NCBI GenBank assembly: GCA_026260175.1
Contig: JAKCWW010000041.1
Coordinates: forward strand, 29,489 to 93,488
Direction of reading: 5' to 3'
From: Reticulitermes lucifugus
Taxonomy: Eukaryota; Arthropoda; Insecta; Blattodea; Rhinotermitidae
Length of the DNA stretch: 64,000 nt
Under the pieces are notes generated by a model. The model was not told the origin of the DNA, did not search any database, and saw only the letters and a program-made list of their open reading frames with translations. This document shows positions 25,325 to 38,159 of this stretch, one piece after another. Made by a program: the position numbers and the translations under genes. Numbering within the stretch: position 1 is the first letter of the stretch; the number at the start of each line of letters is the position of its first letter.

Positions 25325-25339
25325 TTCTCCATGACACCT

Positions 25340-25633
25340 ACACCTGCCTGTCTATTAGCAACGCGAATAAATCTCTTAGCGTGGGTTTGCGGGCGCTCAC
25401 TTACTGAGATTGCGGGTTCGAATCCCGCCGGTGGCATGGATGTCTGTCTCTTATGAGTATTGTGTGTTGTCAGGTAGAGGTCTCTGCGACGAGCCGATCC
25501 TTTGTCCAGAGGAATCCTAAAGAGTGTGTGTGTGTCACTGAGTGTGATCAGATGAGCCAACAAGCCTCTACACCTACAGTGAGTAGGTTGAATTTGCCAG
25601 ACTAAGAAAGAAATAAAGAAAGAAAGAAAGAAA
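25340..25633 (+). mobile_element. SINE-C copy with (GAAA)n tail
   Basis: tRNA-like 3' half with a clear B box GCGGGTTCGAATCCCGCC, followed by the family-specific body GGCATGGATGTCTGTCTCTT, GTGTTGTCAGGTAGAGGTCT and CTGCGACGAGCCGATCC. It ends in a (GAAA)n tract (25604-25633). The same body is present at 32803-33045. The A-box half is decayed. No clear target-site duplication. Confidence 0.8.
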
Positions 25634-25634
25634 T

Positions 25635-26316
25635 CATCTACATAAATTTCAGCATATATTAAGAGATATAATTAAAATAATTTTTTCTAATAGTATTTTG
25701 TTCCAGCCACGGTTTTCTGAGCAGTCATTTTGTCAGGATATTTTTAATCTCATATACAACTAGAGTGACAGACGACATGTGTATATCTGGAATATTTATC
25801 ACATAAATAATCTTCAATAAATTACAATCAAACCTACTTCTCTGTTAATTTTGCAATCAACAACTTCAATAATAAACGTACATGGTTTCTAACTCACGCT
25901 TCGTAATAAATTTCACTTTTATATTTCGTAATTTGAAAAGAGTTTATTATTTGTCTTTTTTTCTTACAGCAATTAAGGCTGCCAAATTGCGCGCAATCGG
26001 CACTTAACTGGAAGAAAGCTGAAATGTTTCGAGAGAAGAACAACTTCTACGAATGATGATGGTATGAAGGACAGGTAGAGTGCATTTGCATAGTCGTGTG
26101 AGAATTTGTGCCGCGTGTCAGCACCTGCAAATTGAAGCGAAGCCACAGTACGTGGCATGTAAAAAGGTAATTCATACAGCAGTTTTAAAGGTGGATTAGA
26201 ACCATTTCTGTACTTATTAACACAATCGACGAGGTTTGAACTTCAGTTCCGAATAGCGAATAGAGTAACTTACGGCAAACCCTTTTACTTAAACCTTTGA
26301 AAAATCTTATATTGCT
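25635..26316. other. unassigned stretch
   Basis: No gene or repeat recognised; longest frame 61 codons. Confidence 0.55.
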
Positions 26317-26572
26317 CCAATCTTTTGGTGGGAAAAACTGAAGGAAAAAGAGCACTTGAAAGATGTAGGTGAGAATGGGATAATAATATTAAAACGGTTC
26401 TTACAGATCCAGGATAAGAAGGAGTAACTGGATTAAATTAGCTCAAGGTACGGGAAGGCTTATTTGACCACCGTGACGAACCTTCGTGTTTCTTAAAATG
26501 CCCGGAATTTCTTAACTAGCTGGAGAAATATTAACCTCTCATAAAAGACTCTGTTCGTGGAGTTAGTCAGAT
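26317..26572 (+). mobile_element. LINE 3' end, degenerate
   Basis: Plus-strand copy. Codons for a decayed VGKTEGKRALER motif (compare VGRPDGKRPIGKP at 7.5 kb) are followed by broken C-terminal codons, the 3' UTR (CGTGACGAACCTTCGTGTTTC, AATTTCTTAACTAGCTGGAG, AAAAGACTCTGTTCGTGG) and a vestigial AGTTAGTCAG tail. Confidence 0.7.
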
Positions 26573-27837
26573 GAAAGTCATTTTGTTGTTTGTTACAAGA
26601 CTCGAACTTTCAAAAGTGTAATGCCCATATTTTTGTTTTTTTAACAAGTCAGTACACGTATGAGGCTTGGTAAATTATTTTATTTGACTGTTTTCTCGTG
26701 TATGCAAGCAGTAAGACTACACAACTAAGAAGATTTTATGTAAAATAAAGAAGGACAGATAAACCTGAAATATTGTAATTAGTAAATTTTTTCTTATCAG
26801 ATATAAGTAATTTAGACAATAATTATGTAACCTCTAAAGCAAAACGGAAATACATTAAATAGAAATTCTTAAAATTATTATATTTAAATAAGGCCTAGAA
26901 TACTTTATCCAAAATTACTCACAGAAATACTTTACCACCTAAAGCTGTTTGTCTGCAATTTTTACAGTATTTCGGCGTATCGCCAAACCTTGGCTGTGGT
27001 GAATGCTAAGCACGCAGCCCGGCATGGCTCAGGGCAATGAAGGCCTGGTGCAGGTGATAGCAGTAAGCAAGATATTACATCATCCTGCCAAGTAAGTCTG
27101 TTAGAATCTAGACAGCTTTAGTACACGAAACTCTCCTCCCTAACGATAAAAGTAAACTAACATAAGATACTATGCCCTTCAACGAATACACAGCACCACT
27201 TAATCTACAGTTTTTATTGATAATACTGTTGTAAGTGAAGTGTTGCCCCTCCAGAGGTGAAGTTACACACTAAATCCGACAAAATATAGGCTACGTAAAA
27301 GAAACGCACGGTCAAAACAACATGTCCTGTCACCCTTTTCTTTAAAAAAGAGTAGATATAATTAAATTTGGACAGGCTAATGCACATATAATGCATACAC
27401 AGGTCTACATAAAAAAGGGCGTATTTTGTGATATAAAATGAACAACGTAAATTTTTAAGTTTCATTGCCTTGTGCCCAGAAATTTACTCGCTAGTGTGTA
27501 GGTTAAGTTACAGACATTTATTAGAAATATGTGAGAGTCAAAGAAACTCAGTCTGGAAGGACAGGTGTAGATAAAAGCAGCCAGAATGCAAACAAATACA
27601 TAAAATCTTGATTTTATCTAAACTATACAGACATGGATATTGCATATTAGATGTTTAAATCTCATTAAATCCCTGTATTTCGAGACCACTCTCATTCATA
27701 CAATGATTTGAAGAATTTAGAAGGGGAACCTCGAAATCTCAGTAACTATGAAGGTCATGTGAACTGTGCAAGCAAAAGTAAATGCATAAAGGAGAGACTT
27801 AAGTTTCTCACAGAGGTGTTGCTGAAGATTCATATCT
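26573..27837. other. unassigned stretch
   Basis: No recognisable gene; an 83-codon AT-rich frame at 27214-27465 (minus) has no known motif. A GC-richer spot at about 27,000-27,060 is unexplained. Confidence 0.5.
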
Positions 27838-27893
27838 TTTGGAATGTTACGCTGTGTAAAATTTTATAGCAGTTTTGAAGACTTCATCTTCAA
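27838..27893 (-). mobile_element. HHL repeat copy (left partner)
   Basis: The minus strand reads TTGAAGATGAAGTCTTCAAA then ACTGCTATAAAATTTTACAC and AGCGTAACATTCCAAAAG. This matches the family order: CTGAAGAT, stem-loop, GAAAC, ACCACACGGCGTNATATCCCAGAAG. The GAAG/CTTC stem is intact. The next copy (28057-28143) lies to its right on the plus strand, so the two face away from a common centre. Confidence 0.6.
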
Positions 27894-28056
27894 TACATTC
27901 CATCAACATTTTGGTAGTTATTTGTCACTCGAAAATAAGTGAAAACTAAGTAGACTCGAGTCTCCGAGTACACTAAACTCCAGAAATTAATGATAGCATC
28001 TGATTAAATGTAATATCCATATTCATTGTGCATAAATGAGCCTCTACTCTTGGCCC

Positions 28057-28143
28057 TTGAGGATGGGACCGATAAGTTATCCCGAAACGTCTCTAAAAAA
28101 TTACCACACGACGCCGCCTAATATCCCAGAATAGCGCAGATCT
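28057..28143 (+). mobile_element. HHL repeat copy (right partner)
   Basis: TTGAGGATGGGACCGATAAG then TTATCCCGAAACGTCTC, with a GGGA/TCCC stem. The tail follows: AATTACCACACGACGCCGCC then TAATATCCCAGAATAGCGCAGATCT. Very similar to the copy at 41.5 kb and to the palindromic end at 1.75 kb. Confidence 0.75.
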
Positions 28144-29452
28144 AATGTTAAAACATTTGGTGGCATAAGGCAAAATATATTATGAAATGAGAATTAAGAG
28201 TATAGACAATATCATATTAATTGGGCATGCGATGCTAGGAATTGATTGGTTGTAATTAGTGCCATTGTTGTTTTCCCGATTGTAAATAAAACCTTTGAAA
28301 CACAGCAAAGCTGCTGGTTTGATCATAATTCATACAATATAATTTATGATTACCTACAAAATACCTATATAGGCCTATACGTCAGAGATTATCTAAAAAG
28401 GATCAGTAACGAATAATCATTTTTTTGAATAGTTATATAGCAGTGGAGGGCAGGTAGAAGAGTTTGTGCTTCGCAATTTAGGAGGCAAGTCAGGCAAAAA
28501 CGTCACTCAAAAATAAAATATTTTGGCCTTATTTTGTGGTTTTCTTTCGGTATATCCGAATACAGTCTTTTCGTTTAAGTTAGTTATAAGCCGCCTTTAT
28601 TTATAAGATCTTTTAAAGCATCTTTCAACATCAATATTATTTTATACATGCAAATAGCTTGATCCGCACCAGTTGCGTGTGCAATTTCATTATTGTGAAT
28701 ACCCCTCAAATGTAATATAACGTACGTGTACGTTACATATAAGAAAACAAAAATTTTGCAGGCTTTCAAATAGTCCTGGTAAAGGAAAATTATTATTAAC
28801 TGAGAAATTTTAAACAAAGTTAAAAAAACCCAAACAATTAGAAAGACAACACGTCTTCTTTACACACTTAAGTAGGAGTATTAATTCCAGGCATCAGACG
28901 AATTTATAAGTGAAGGCATACACATGTATAAAGTTTAAGGAAGTTAAAAAATTTAAATACATGATTTAAAACAAATTTATCATCATCAAAGTAATTGCAA
29001 CCGAAATATTACGGTGGTTTTAAGAAGGGTATTAAATTGTAAAATAATTATAATTTCTCACTTGTGTTTATATTTGAATAGCTTGTTGTTATACATATGA
29101 AAATTTTCCTGTCTTTCTTAAGTCATGGTACATAAAATAATCAAATTTAAGGTTAGGGTTTCCTGAGAAAAATCCAGTTAAGGGACTAATATACTTTCTT
29201 CAATACGCACAGCCCTATGAATGTCAACAACGTAGACCTTAAACACTGCAGTATGGATCAGGTGACGTAAAGAATTCTTGTGGGTCAACCAGCGACCTAA
29301 ATCCTGGACTATAAACTGATGATAATAATAACATTAATCTACTTAGTAAAATTCGAGTTACACATTCTATTGTCTTTTCCGACAGGAGAAGTTTGCAAAA
29401 GAAAAATTTTATTTTTGGGTTCTAGGTTAGAGGCACATCTTCTGTTCAAAAA
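28144..29452. other. unassigned stretch
   Basis: AT-rich DNA without recognised genes or repeats. Confidence 0.55.
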
Positions 29453-29454
29453 TA

Positions 29455-29535
29455 AAGGTAAAAAGGGTAAAGTTCAAACTGCAACAGGCCATGAAGGCCC
29501 AGAGGGGGAGAAGAGGTATAGTCTACACTTCCTGT
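29455..29535 (-). mobile_element. SINE-B 3' end fragment
   Basis: On the plus strand GGGTAAAGTTCAAACTGCAA then CAGGCCATGAAGGCCCAGAG is the reverse complement of the 3' end of the 23.5 kb SINE-B (CTCTGGGCCTTCATGGCCTG, GAACTTTAACTTTACC). Only the tail survives. Confidence 0.75.
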
Positions 29536-31164
29536 TCGAAAATAACTGAATAAAAAAAAGAGTGTGATATTAATTTCCGATGATTTATTCGCCCAGTATG
29601 TTTATCAATAGGCCTAGGATTATATACATACTATACATACTAAAAATTACTCTTATTTTTTTGGAAGAATTTCATAAACTAACTCGCTGATGGGAGCAAA
29701 AAAGAAGTCAAAGCTTTTTAAGAACAAGAACGTCGCAACGAAACACACAAAATAACTGAGTTTCTCTGTGAAGCCCAACACAACCATCGATTATCCTACC
29801 TTTCGATTCACTGAGTAATCGACGAAAATGTCTAACGTTTTCGTAGAGAAGGTGTATGATGTTCTTACAAATAGTTTCATAGAGGCGTATAGACTTATAC
29901 ATTTCCCATAACATTCGCAGATAATTGGAATTCCCACACTCATACACTGTTTATTATAGAGTAGGACAATATTGCAAAATATTTTGATGCAATAAAGAGA
30001 TAGATGTCATAATGATAAATTTTGAGAATTCCAAACAAATTCAGATGTGTTATTTGTCGAAGTTTACGTTGAATTACAGGTTTGAATAAATCAAAATATT
30101 CAAAAATTTTCTGAATAGGCTGTGAGTTTTTAAAGTATAAGAGGAACAAGAGGAAGGGGGAAAATGAAGGGAAGAAAAGGCTGATAAAGTGAAATTTCTT
30201 AAGCAGGAAAAAAGTAAACTGTAAGTATTATAATTTTAAAAGAACTTGTTACTACCTCAGTTCTGTTATAAGCCTAAGTAGCTTCCTTCTTGAGTTTAAT
30301 AGCTTTCTTCCCGCTTTTCACGTGAAGACGGAAAGAGGCCCATTCTCCAAAAGATGATAGGTCTTTTTGAACTTGAACCCCTAGCCAATGTCCAAAATAT
30401 CATTCACGTCTTTTAAATGTGATTGATTTCAAAGTGACTACAGATCTGCTTAAAGTCAAAGGTTCTAAATTTAACGTAAATACTACAAATAATCTCGCCA
30501 AAACTTTACTTCTCATATAGCCTCCCTGTGTCCCATACAGCCTATAGCAAAGGAATACTTTTCCTTTGGGCTTATACATAGGACTATATGAACACTGAAA
30601 GCAAAAATTATCTTCAATTACGTTACATTGGTGGATCCTTAAATCTTTTGCTTTCATTAACAAAGCTAAAGATCAATTTTTCTTTATTGACAACACTTGC
30701 ATTAATAAAGCTAAGTGGTCCTGGACAGGTGAAATTGAAAGTTATACGAAATACGAGCCGGAATAACAGAATGTTACAAGGTTTCAAGTTAGCGCATCCA
30801 CTGCGAGATATCCCCCGTCCCTTTTACTTTTATGTATTGACCCAAGCTATTAGCATCGCTGTATGAAATTCCTCGACTGCGGCAGCACTGAAGCTAACCT
30901 GAACATTGATTAGCACTGTACCCTGCAAGAGGGCGCAGTCCAAAATTCCGGACTGCAAACCAACAAATTGAAGCAGTTCAAAACGCAGTAATCGTGACGT
31001 TAGTCGCTACCAATACAACAGCAAGTGAAATGCAAAAGCATGTTCTACAAACACAGCATTGTTAAAATAATTTTGATGAATCCGTACTTAAAATGTAATT
31101 CAGAACCACATAAACTAATTACATGAAATTTGATTTGCTCGTGGCATTGCCTACGAAGATTAGT
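29536..31164. other. unassigned stretch
   Basis: No gene recognised. A purine-rich segment occurs at about 30,138-30,180. A short inverted repeat GCAGTCC-AAAATTCC-GGACTGC lies at about 30,936-30,957. Frames up to 92 codons lack motifs. Confidence 0.5.
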
Positions 31165-31388
31165 GGCTTCTGGGATGTGATGCAATGTTGTCTGGTTTAG
31201 TAGATAAGCACAAATGCTTTGGAATACATTAATGTCTCCATATTCAGGCTAGTGCTATGTAATATACTGTCTTCAATTTTGAAGTAGTCAGGGCACTCTC
31301 CTGAAACATGAAGATGGAGGCAGCAGACTCTTCTGGAACGTAGGTATCCGCCTGTTAATGTGCAAGAAATCAAGTCCCAGAAGACGGT
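31165..31388. mobile_element. head-to-head pair of HHL repeats
   Basis: Left copy, minus strand (31165-31247): CTGAATATGGAGACATTAAT, then TCCAAAGCATTTGTG and CATTGCATCACATCCCAGAA. Right copy, plus strand (31308-31388): ATGAAGATGGAGGCAGCAGA, then CTCTTCTGGAACGTAGGTAT and AAATCAAGTCCCAGAAGACGG. The two cores face each other across about 60 bp, the same arrangement as at 49.8 and 55.9 kb. Confidence 0.6.
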
Positions 31389-32802
31389 AATCCTGATAAA
31401 ATGTTAATATTTTCGAAACAACTAACACAATATTAGTAAGCGTTGCCAAAACAAAGACTTGTTCCTCAAGCTTAGGTGGCAAATATCTCGTTCAAAGTAG
31501 ACTTGTTTTTGTGGATATCTACATACATTCTGTTCTTCGTACATAGGAATGCACTATGCGGAATGCAGTGCCCTCTCCTCAATACTAGACACCATGTCAA
31601 ACCTGTCTGTCTTTGCTGGAATTCCCTTCATCTGAATATAATATCCACTTTTTTTATATTTATTGCCTATTTCCTTTTACACCTTGCTTGTTCCTCGGTC
31701 GTCTCCTTCTTAAATGCACATTCTTAGCAAAATGTATATGGCCATGTCAGCACTAAAATAGCAAACACAATATCCGTAGTCAAAACATTTTCTGCATAAA
31801 CTCTGAGACTAAATTAGTTTCTATTTTTTGTTTACCTTCACTTTCAAACCCAATAACCCCAATCCCTTCCTTTGAATTTGCGCGTCCCGAAAAAGTAATA
31901 AAAGTCTAAACTTCTTGCTCCAGTTTAGGTTTACGCTCACTTCCCCAGTGTAGTCTACCCTTTCTTTTTTTTTTGCATGCAACTGTTTATTTGTCAAGAG
32001 GGTCAGGGCTGTTTTTGTTGTTTCCGGTGCGGCATATTTCGTATCCTTCTCAGGCACCAGTCCCATTCATCCAACATTTCCTGGCAATAGAGCTCAATTT
32101 ACAAAACACGCAATACATGTATAAATACAATATATACAAGTCTATTTCTTGTTATACTTTTTGTTGACACATTTTTCTTTACAAATGGGCAATAAAGACG
32201 TGCACAGATATACACGTATTCAGACTACGTGTCCATTTCCTACTGTTCGAAGCCAGTTAACTTAAGAATGGCATTTCTATTATGTTCATGTTTCTATTTT
32301 GTTAAACAATTTTATTTAAACAGTCAACAGAAATATTCAGAAGGAAACATGATAAGACAAGAAGCGAGAGCATTTGTTTGTTTAGATTATCTGAGCTATA
32401 TTTGAAACATATGTAATTATATATCACTAATTTCACCCAGAAAATATAATATCTTTTATGCTGTTTCCTTAATTTCACATTTAACAATTTCTTCTTTCCT
32501 TTTTCAATTTACAATTTTCAAGTTCGTGATGAAGCCAAAGGCCGACGTCTGGACACACTAAGACACTTAGAAAGCGTATATTTATATTCCTATTTACTCT
32601 GGCTAATTAAAAATAAGGATTCAATAATAAAGTCAACAAAATAAAAAATCAGACGATAAAGCATTTATTATCCACACCTTTCTATCTAAAGACACCATCA
32701 AGACGCTCAATTTAGCGCAATAGAGCGTAAGTTGTCATTCGAAATTATCCTAAGTATGCTAAAATATAATTTGTATTAAATACATGATATAATTTTTAAG
32801 AT

Positions 32803-33045
32803 GTCGGCCCGGTGGCCGTGCTGTCTAAGGCATAAGACTGCGGCCGCTTACTTGCTGGGATTACGGGTTCGAATCCCTTCGAGGGCATGGATATCTGTCT
32901 CTTGTGTATGTTGTGTTTTGTCAGGTAAAGGACTCTGCGACGGGTCAAACTCTCTTCCAGAAGAGACCTATCGAGTGTGGTGTGTCTGTGGGTGATCTCG
33001 AAATCTTAACAATGAGATGGCTAGATTGTTGCGCCAGAAGAAAAT
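32803..33045 (+). mobile_element. SINE-C, near full length
   Basis: tRNA-derived head: CCCGGTGGCCGTGCTGTCTA then AGGCATAAGACTGCGGCCGC (A-box half), B box ACGGGTTCGAATCCC, then the family body GGCATGGATATCTGTCTCTT and TGTTTTGTCAGGTAAAGGAC. The head GGCCGTGC(G/T)GTCTAAGGC is shared with SINE-A while the bodies differ, so the families look modular. No convincing target-site duplication seen. Confidence 0.85.
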
Positions 33046-34254
33046 AAATTAAAGTACTAATTATAAATGCGACAAAACAGCGTGTCATTTTATTTTACAT
33101 TATTTGTAGCACACTTAAATTAGTACGTTAATAAATGTATTGTAATTATAACGTAAATAATAAAAGACTTTTGTATATTTACAAAATTTAAGATCTGAAA
33201 TCGCTTAACATTATGACACTTTATACAAAACAAGCACTATAAAAACGAGTCTATATAGGAAGCCATTGAAGTGTGGGTGATTTTAGCATAGGAAAATTCA
33301 TTAAATAATTTTGTAAAGGAAGAGTAAAGCACAATATTTGTGTTGGAAAAAGAATAAAAAAAGCAGTGCCTAGCGAGCCTCTTGTTTACAACGTCCTCCT
33401 TTAAGAAGGAACAAGTAGATTAAGATCTTAGTTTCTATTTGAATGTAATGATTAAAGACCTTATTACCGTAAAAAATACAGTAATTAACCTGCGCATGTG
33501 TTTGATAATATATATATATATATATTTAGCTGGGCCCAAAATCATAAGTTAAACAAAATATGACAACAGATTTATTGACATCAAAGATTCTGCTGAATTT
33601 TTTATACATTGCTTATATTGAGTTAAAAAACGTAAAGAGATTTTAAGAAAAAGGTTTAAAAAATTATTGTGTGTGTTTTGAACAGTAAAATAATTAAGCA
33701 TACACACTGAGTTGAAAATGTCACTTCTACGCAGTCAACAACAAAGAGGAATGTTTAATTTCTTAAAATGCTTCCGTTTTGTATCGTATTATACTAATTG
33801 TTTGAAGTCATGTTTATTTTTTTACGTTTGAAATTCTGCAGTCTTAATCCATACAGAAGTAAACGTATAAAAAACACCGAAATATCTAGGGTTTCTGTAT
33901 TCGTGAAATTTTAAGCCAGGTTTTTTCTCTCCTGAAAGTTTCGTGAATAAACAAGAAAATTTTTGATATTTTCTTGAATTTAGTTTTGTCTCTAACACAT
34001 CCAATTTTATTTATTTTTTGAACAAATTTCCGCATATGTATTTTCCTTCTGGGGCAAAAATTTTAATCTCAGGACATTTGTCACTTTGATTTAGGCTATG
34101 ATTAAGCCACTAATGTCTGATTGTTGAAACAACGTGCTATGGAAAACAATAGTTAAGTCCGAAATATTAATATAAATATCAAGTTGATTGAGCTAATCAT
34201 ACTTTAAATAATGTTATATGCTTTAAATTTTCAAGAAAACGACTTAATATTAGC
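33046..34254. other. unassigned AT-rich stretch
   Basis: No gene. It holds a (TA)n run at 33508-33526. Confidence 0.6.
33508..33526. repeat. (TA)n microsatellite
   Basis: About nine TA units. Confidence 0.85.
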
Positions 34255-34378
34255 TGACTAACTAACTAGCAGAGTCCTTCATGAGAAGCTAGCAGGTCAT
34301 CAGCTAGTCAAGAAATTCCCCGCGTTTTATGGAACCCGAACGTTCATTACCGCATTCACAAGAGCCCGCCACCTGTCC
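34255..34378 (-). mobile_element. LINE 3' end fragment (3' UTR only)
   Basis: Minus-strand copy: plus strand shows GACTAACTAACTAG (tail), GCAGAGTCCTTCATGAGAAG, AAATTCCCCGCGTTTTATGG, AACCCGAACGTTCATTACCG, then ends at CACCTGTCC. It is truncated just inside the ORF end. A (TTA)n microsatellite follows directly at 34387. Confidence 0.85.
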
Positions 34379-34386
34379 ATATAATT

Positions 34387-34410
34387 TATTATTATTATTA
34401 TTATTATTAT
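34387..34410. repeat. (ATT)n microsatellite
   Basis: About eight ATT units, immediately beside the LINE fragment. Confidence 0.9.
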
Positions 34411-37132
34411 CAGCTACATGTGTTATTTGCCCTACATTATTTCGCATTATAATCACAGGGTGAATAAACTCACCAAAATTCTTTGTTGGTGTGTAAAATT
34501 CCAGGTCCTGATTTTTATGTTGTGACCTGAAAGAAAGACATTTAAAGATAAATTAATCTCAATTCAATTTTCTTACATGTAAATTAATAGTATTTTTGTC
34601 CGTACGAATAGAAACATAACTTTAAAAATAATTTTACACTACGGAACGTCTCTACTTCTTTAGTTCGTTTTCTGTAATAATGTCAATAGAATCTCCGGCT
34701 GACGGCTCGGGAAAATTTGAATGGATGGATTCTGTTTCTGAATCTGGGTTTATGTGAACATATTCACGTGGATATCAGCCTGATATTGTATTGAATGGAA
34801 TAAGAATTACTTACTCTCAATATCCGTATTTATTATATATGAGTCTGACGGAATTATTACTTATTGTGGAGAATATGGAAAACAAATAATCAATGAGAAA
34901 TAAATTTAAAGCAGCTGTGTTTACTGCCCTTGTTTGTAATTCTGGTTAATTTTTAACATCTGTGTTCGTTACGTTTTTCATATTCCTCGCGTTTTGTAAA
35001 GGGCTAGCCGTCTCGTTCAGATTAAGCACCCACTCCTAGCCAATAAACTATAGATTGAACGAACTGCATTAATTTTGGAAAAAATTTCAAGGTAAAATAT
35101 CATGGAATTCTGAAACGTGAGTTGACCATGAAACTAATAATATTTCAGACATTTACGCTGCAATTTTACCACAAGACAATGTTTGTAGCCAGATAGTGCC
35201 ACTCTTTGAATTTCCTTTGAGGTTACTGAAAACCTCTTTTAAAGAGGGCGTTAAAATATTGTTTAAGAAAACAGTATACTTATTTTATGTATACCCATAT
35301 ACACAAATTAATAAAAATGTTAATTTCAAGATTTTATACTTATAGGAAGTATGAAAAACATCACCTTTTAGAGAGCAATTATTTTGTTACTTTTTGATGT
35401 TCATATTCAATACTTGATGCATAACATACTAAATGTAGAAGAGTAATACAAATAAATTCGTGTTTCGGTAAGACTAACTACAAGAGAATTTTATATGTTG
35501 CAAGGTTTTATTGATATGAATGCTTACTTTTACCATTAATGGCCCTGGTCATCTAAGTGTTACAACCGCACTGTCTGGAGTTCAATGTCAGGAGAGAATA
35601 AAGTAAAAGTTTTTACTTTGTACCTATATAAATTTTGAAAGCACTAGAATGCAATACAAAAGAACTACAGACAACAAGAGAGCAGTAATACAAATTAAGA
35701 AGTAATGAGTCCTTATGTGGAGAACTGTCGTAATACTGATTAGTAATTGTATAAAATTATATTTAGCGAAGAAGTTGATATTTCGTAACGTTTATAAATT
35801 TCACCTAAAAGGGAAGTTTGGCTAAAGAAACTTTTTATCGAAAGATAAAATCTTGTTTAACACCAACATAAGAGTGGTTCTGTATTTAAATATTGATAAT
35901 AAGGATACATGTATCGACCACGCTTTACGTCATATTCACGTCGATAAGTATTAGAAACAATTAAAATAATAGAATATACACTTGTGAGAATATAAAATAT
36001 ATATATATACCATATATAAAATAATGGATATTTATAGAGCTGAGAACTCCCTGGAAAGGGAATGTGATCATATGGTCCTTAAACTTTTGTGTCTGTGATG
36101 GAAATACGTAGGTATGTCGCTACAGGTGGAAGAGTTCTCTGGCTTAGTAACGAGAAATTGTGCATATTCCTGCTATAGTTTAGTTCGTAAGTGGCTGAGC
36201 ACATACTGACCTCGGAGTTCTTCCAAGACCTATAATCGTATGAGTAACTGTGACATGATTGTGGCATCACAGCTCCGCAAGATACAATTTTGAGATTACA
36301 GTTCTTTCAAAATTACATTTGCAAAGAGCGCGAAAACAAAAGGGTAATAACACGGTGATTGGGAGGATAATAACATTTAATGAGGTTTTAAATAAATTTA
36401 AAAAATCCTGGCACGTTTATTTACAAAATTTTTACACTTAACATCTGTTTCAAATCACAACCTAGGACAAAAATATTTAAAAAGGATAAAAGAGAGTTGC
36501 GGTTGGTGTGTTGTTAGTCATAACTAAACAGCAGGACTGTAGAGATGGTAAGAATTTAAAAAGGAAATCCGTGTAAAAGTTCGTGCACTTGCTACGAAAA
36601 ACGCGGTATCGAAGAACCGGTAATAATTTTTACGCGGATGTAGGCTCCAGTTATATTTGAGCCTGAAAGAAAATAAAAAGGGCACTTGAACTGAGACTGC
36701 TATTCAGAGGCTGTATTATTACAAACGTTCTATATTAATTGCTGTTCTTAACAAAGACATAAGATTATGACGTCACAAGCGATACTTTCTCGTGAAGCTG
36801 GAAATGTAAGTAGTCCAAATAAAGGAACAATAAGTAATGACATAACTTCTCTCCACAAGCAGAGAAAGAAATAGGTCAATATGCTGCAGGATAAGCTACA
36901 CATGATATGGACTTTATTACTTGACTCGTAAATAAAGATATTTTAATTGAAATCGTTGACTCATGGTGTGAACTGGGGTTTCGAAATTTTTTGTTAAGTA
37001 TTGCCTAATGTTCTGTCTTTGGTATACTTATCGATGCCATTACTGTTTATAATGTATCGTACAGACATACGTAATAATGGCGCGAAGCACTCAAAAATGT
37101 TCAAAAAAAAAAAATATATATATACTCCTAAC
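34411..37132. other. unassigned AT-rich stretch
   Basis: No gene recognised. A short (AT)n at 35996-36009 and a possible, very weak SINE-like head at about 35540-35595 (GGCCCTGGTCATCTAAG with GGAGTTCAATGTC) are the only structures seen. Confidence 0.55.
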
Positions 37133-37432
37133 CCTACATTCATTGCCGATCCCAGTGGCCGTGCGGTCTAAGGCGTGGGTCTTCGGCCGCTCGCTTACTA
37201 NNNNNNNNNNNNNNNNNNNNNNNNNNNNNNNNNNNNNNNNNNNNNNNNNNNNNNNNNNNNNNNNNNNNNNNNNNNNNNNNNNNNNNNNNNNNNNNNNNNN
37301 NNNNNNNNNNNNNNNNNNNNNNNNNNNNNNNNNNNNNNNNNNNNNNNNNNNNNNNNNNNGAAACCTCGACGAAACGAGGAGGCCCAGGCCCATATAAGGC
37401 TGTCGAGCCATAGAAAAAAACCTACATTCATT
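37133..37432 (+). mobile_element. SINE-A insertion with target-site duplication and internal gap
   Basis: Element 37145-37420, flanked by the 12-bp direct repeat CCTACATTCATT (37133-37144 and 37421-37432). tRNA-like head: GCCGATCCCAGTGGCCGTGC, GGTCTAAGGCGTGGGTCTTC, GGCCGCTCGCTTACTA. After 159 Ns the body continues GAAACCTCGACGAAACGAGG, AGGCCCAGGCCCATATAAGG, CTGTCGAGCCATAG, then a short A tail (37414-37420). The duplication and A tail show LINE-driven insertion. The gap hides the B-box region. Confidence 0.9.
37201..37359. other. assembly gap (159 N)
   Basis: Run of Ns inside a SINE-A copy, beginning at the same element position (after GCTCGCTTACTA) as the gap at 20.9 kb. Confidence 0.99.
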
Positions 37433-38159
37433 AATCACAGCACTAATAAACACGTTCAGAATTTTGAATAGAATGCGGAGTGAATTTGGCCACACTTCCA
37501 TCTATTTCCGAGATTAAGAAAGAGAGGAGACATACTTCTATTCCTCCTATATACCTCCATGGCCTGCACAGGGAAAATTTTATCTTTCTTAGTAACAAAC
37601 ATCCTTATTTCGCATAGACTTTTTTTATTTGTTTATTTATTTATTCTTGGTTTGCTTGACGACACTGGCATTCAGATTATATATAACGTTGAATGATGGG
37701 GTAAATGTTGAATAAGGAATTGGAATGAATGTAGCAATTAGCGGTCTCGGCCAGACTCAGCAATTGGTGGAGTGGCTACGGTAAATTGTACAAGAGACAA
37801 TGTATATATAACGTAATACTGAGACGTATTGGTGTAAACATTGTTGCCGTGGAAAAGCAATAAGTATTATCTATATATTCTGAGCGTCTGTAGCCTTAGA
37901 TATGCAGTATGTAAAGCGCATGCGCCGTATTTATTGTCGTCTGTGGCCTGTCTGGCTTTACTGTATTTTCGAAAAAAAAAGTTATTGAACATAAAATGTG
38001 TGTTTTGATTTTCTCTACAGCTTTTCTAAAATATTTATCATTCTAAGAAGATTTCAGCGATACATCATCATAACTGTACACAGGTCTTTATACAAAGCAG
38101 CCTTTTTGCATGTCAGATTATAGGCCTACTGGAACTTGAACTTTTTCGATAGATTTCCG

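Noticed and set aside
37077-37501. Open frames up to 136 codons around 37.1-37.5 kb
   Set aside because: More than a third of each is N, and the rest is SINE-A and flanking DNA.
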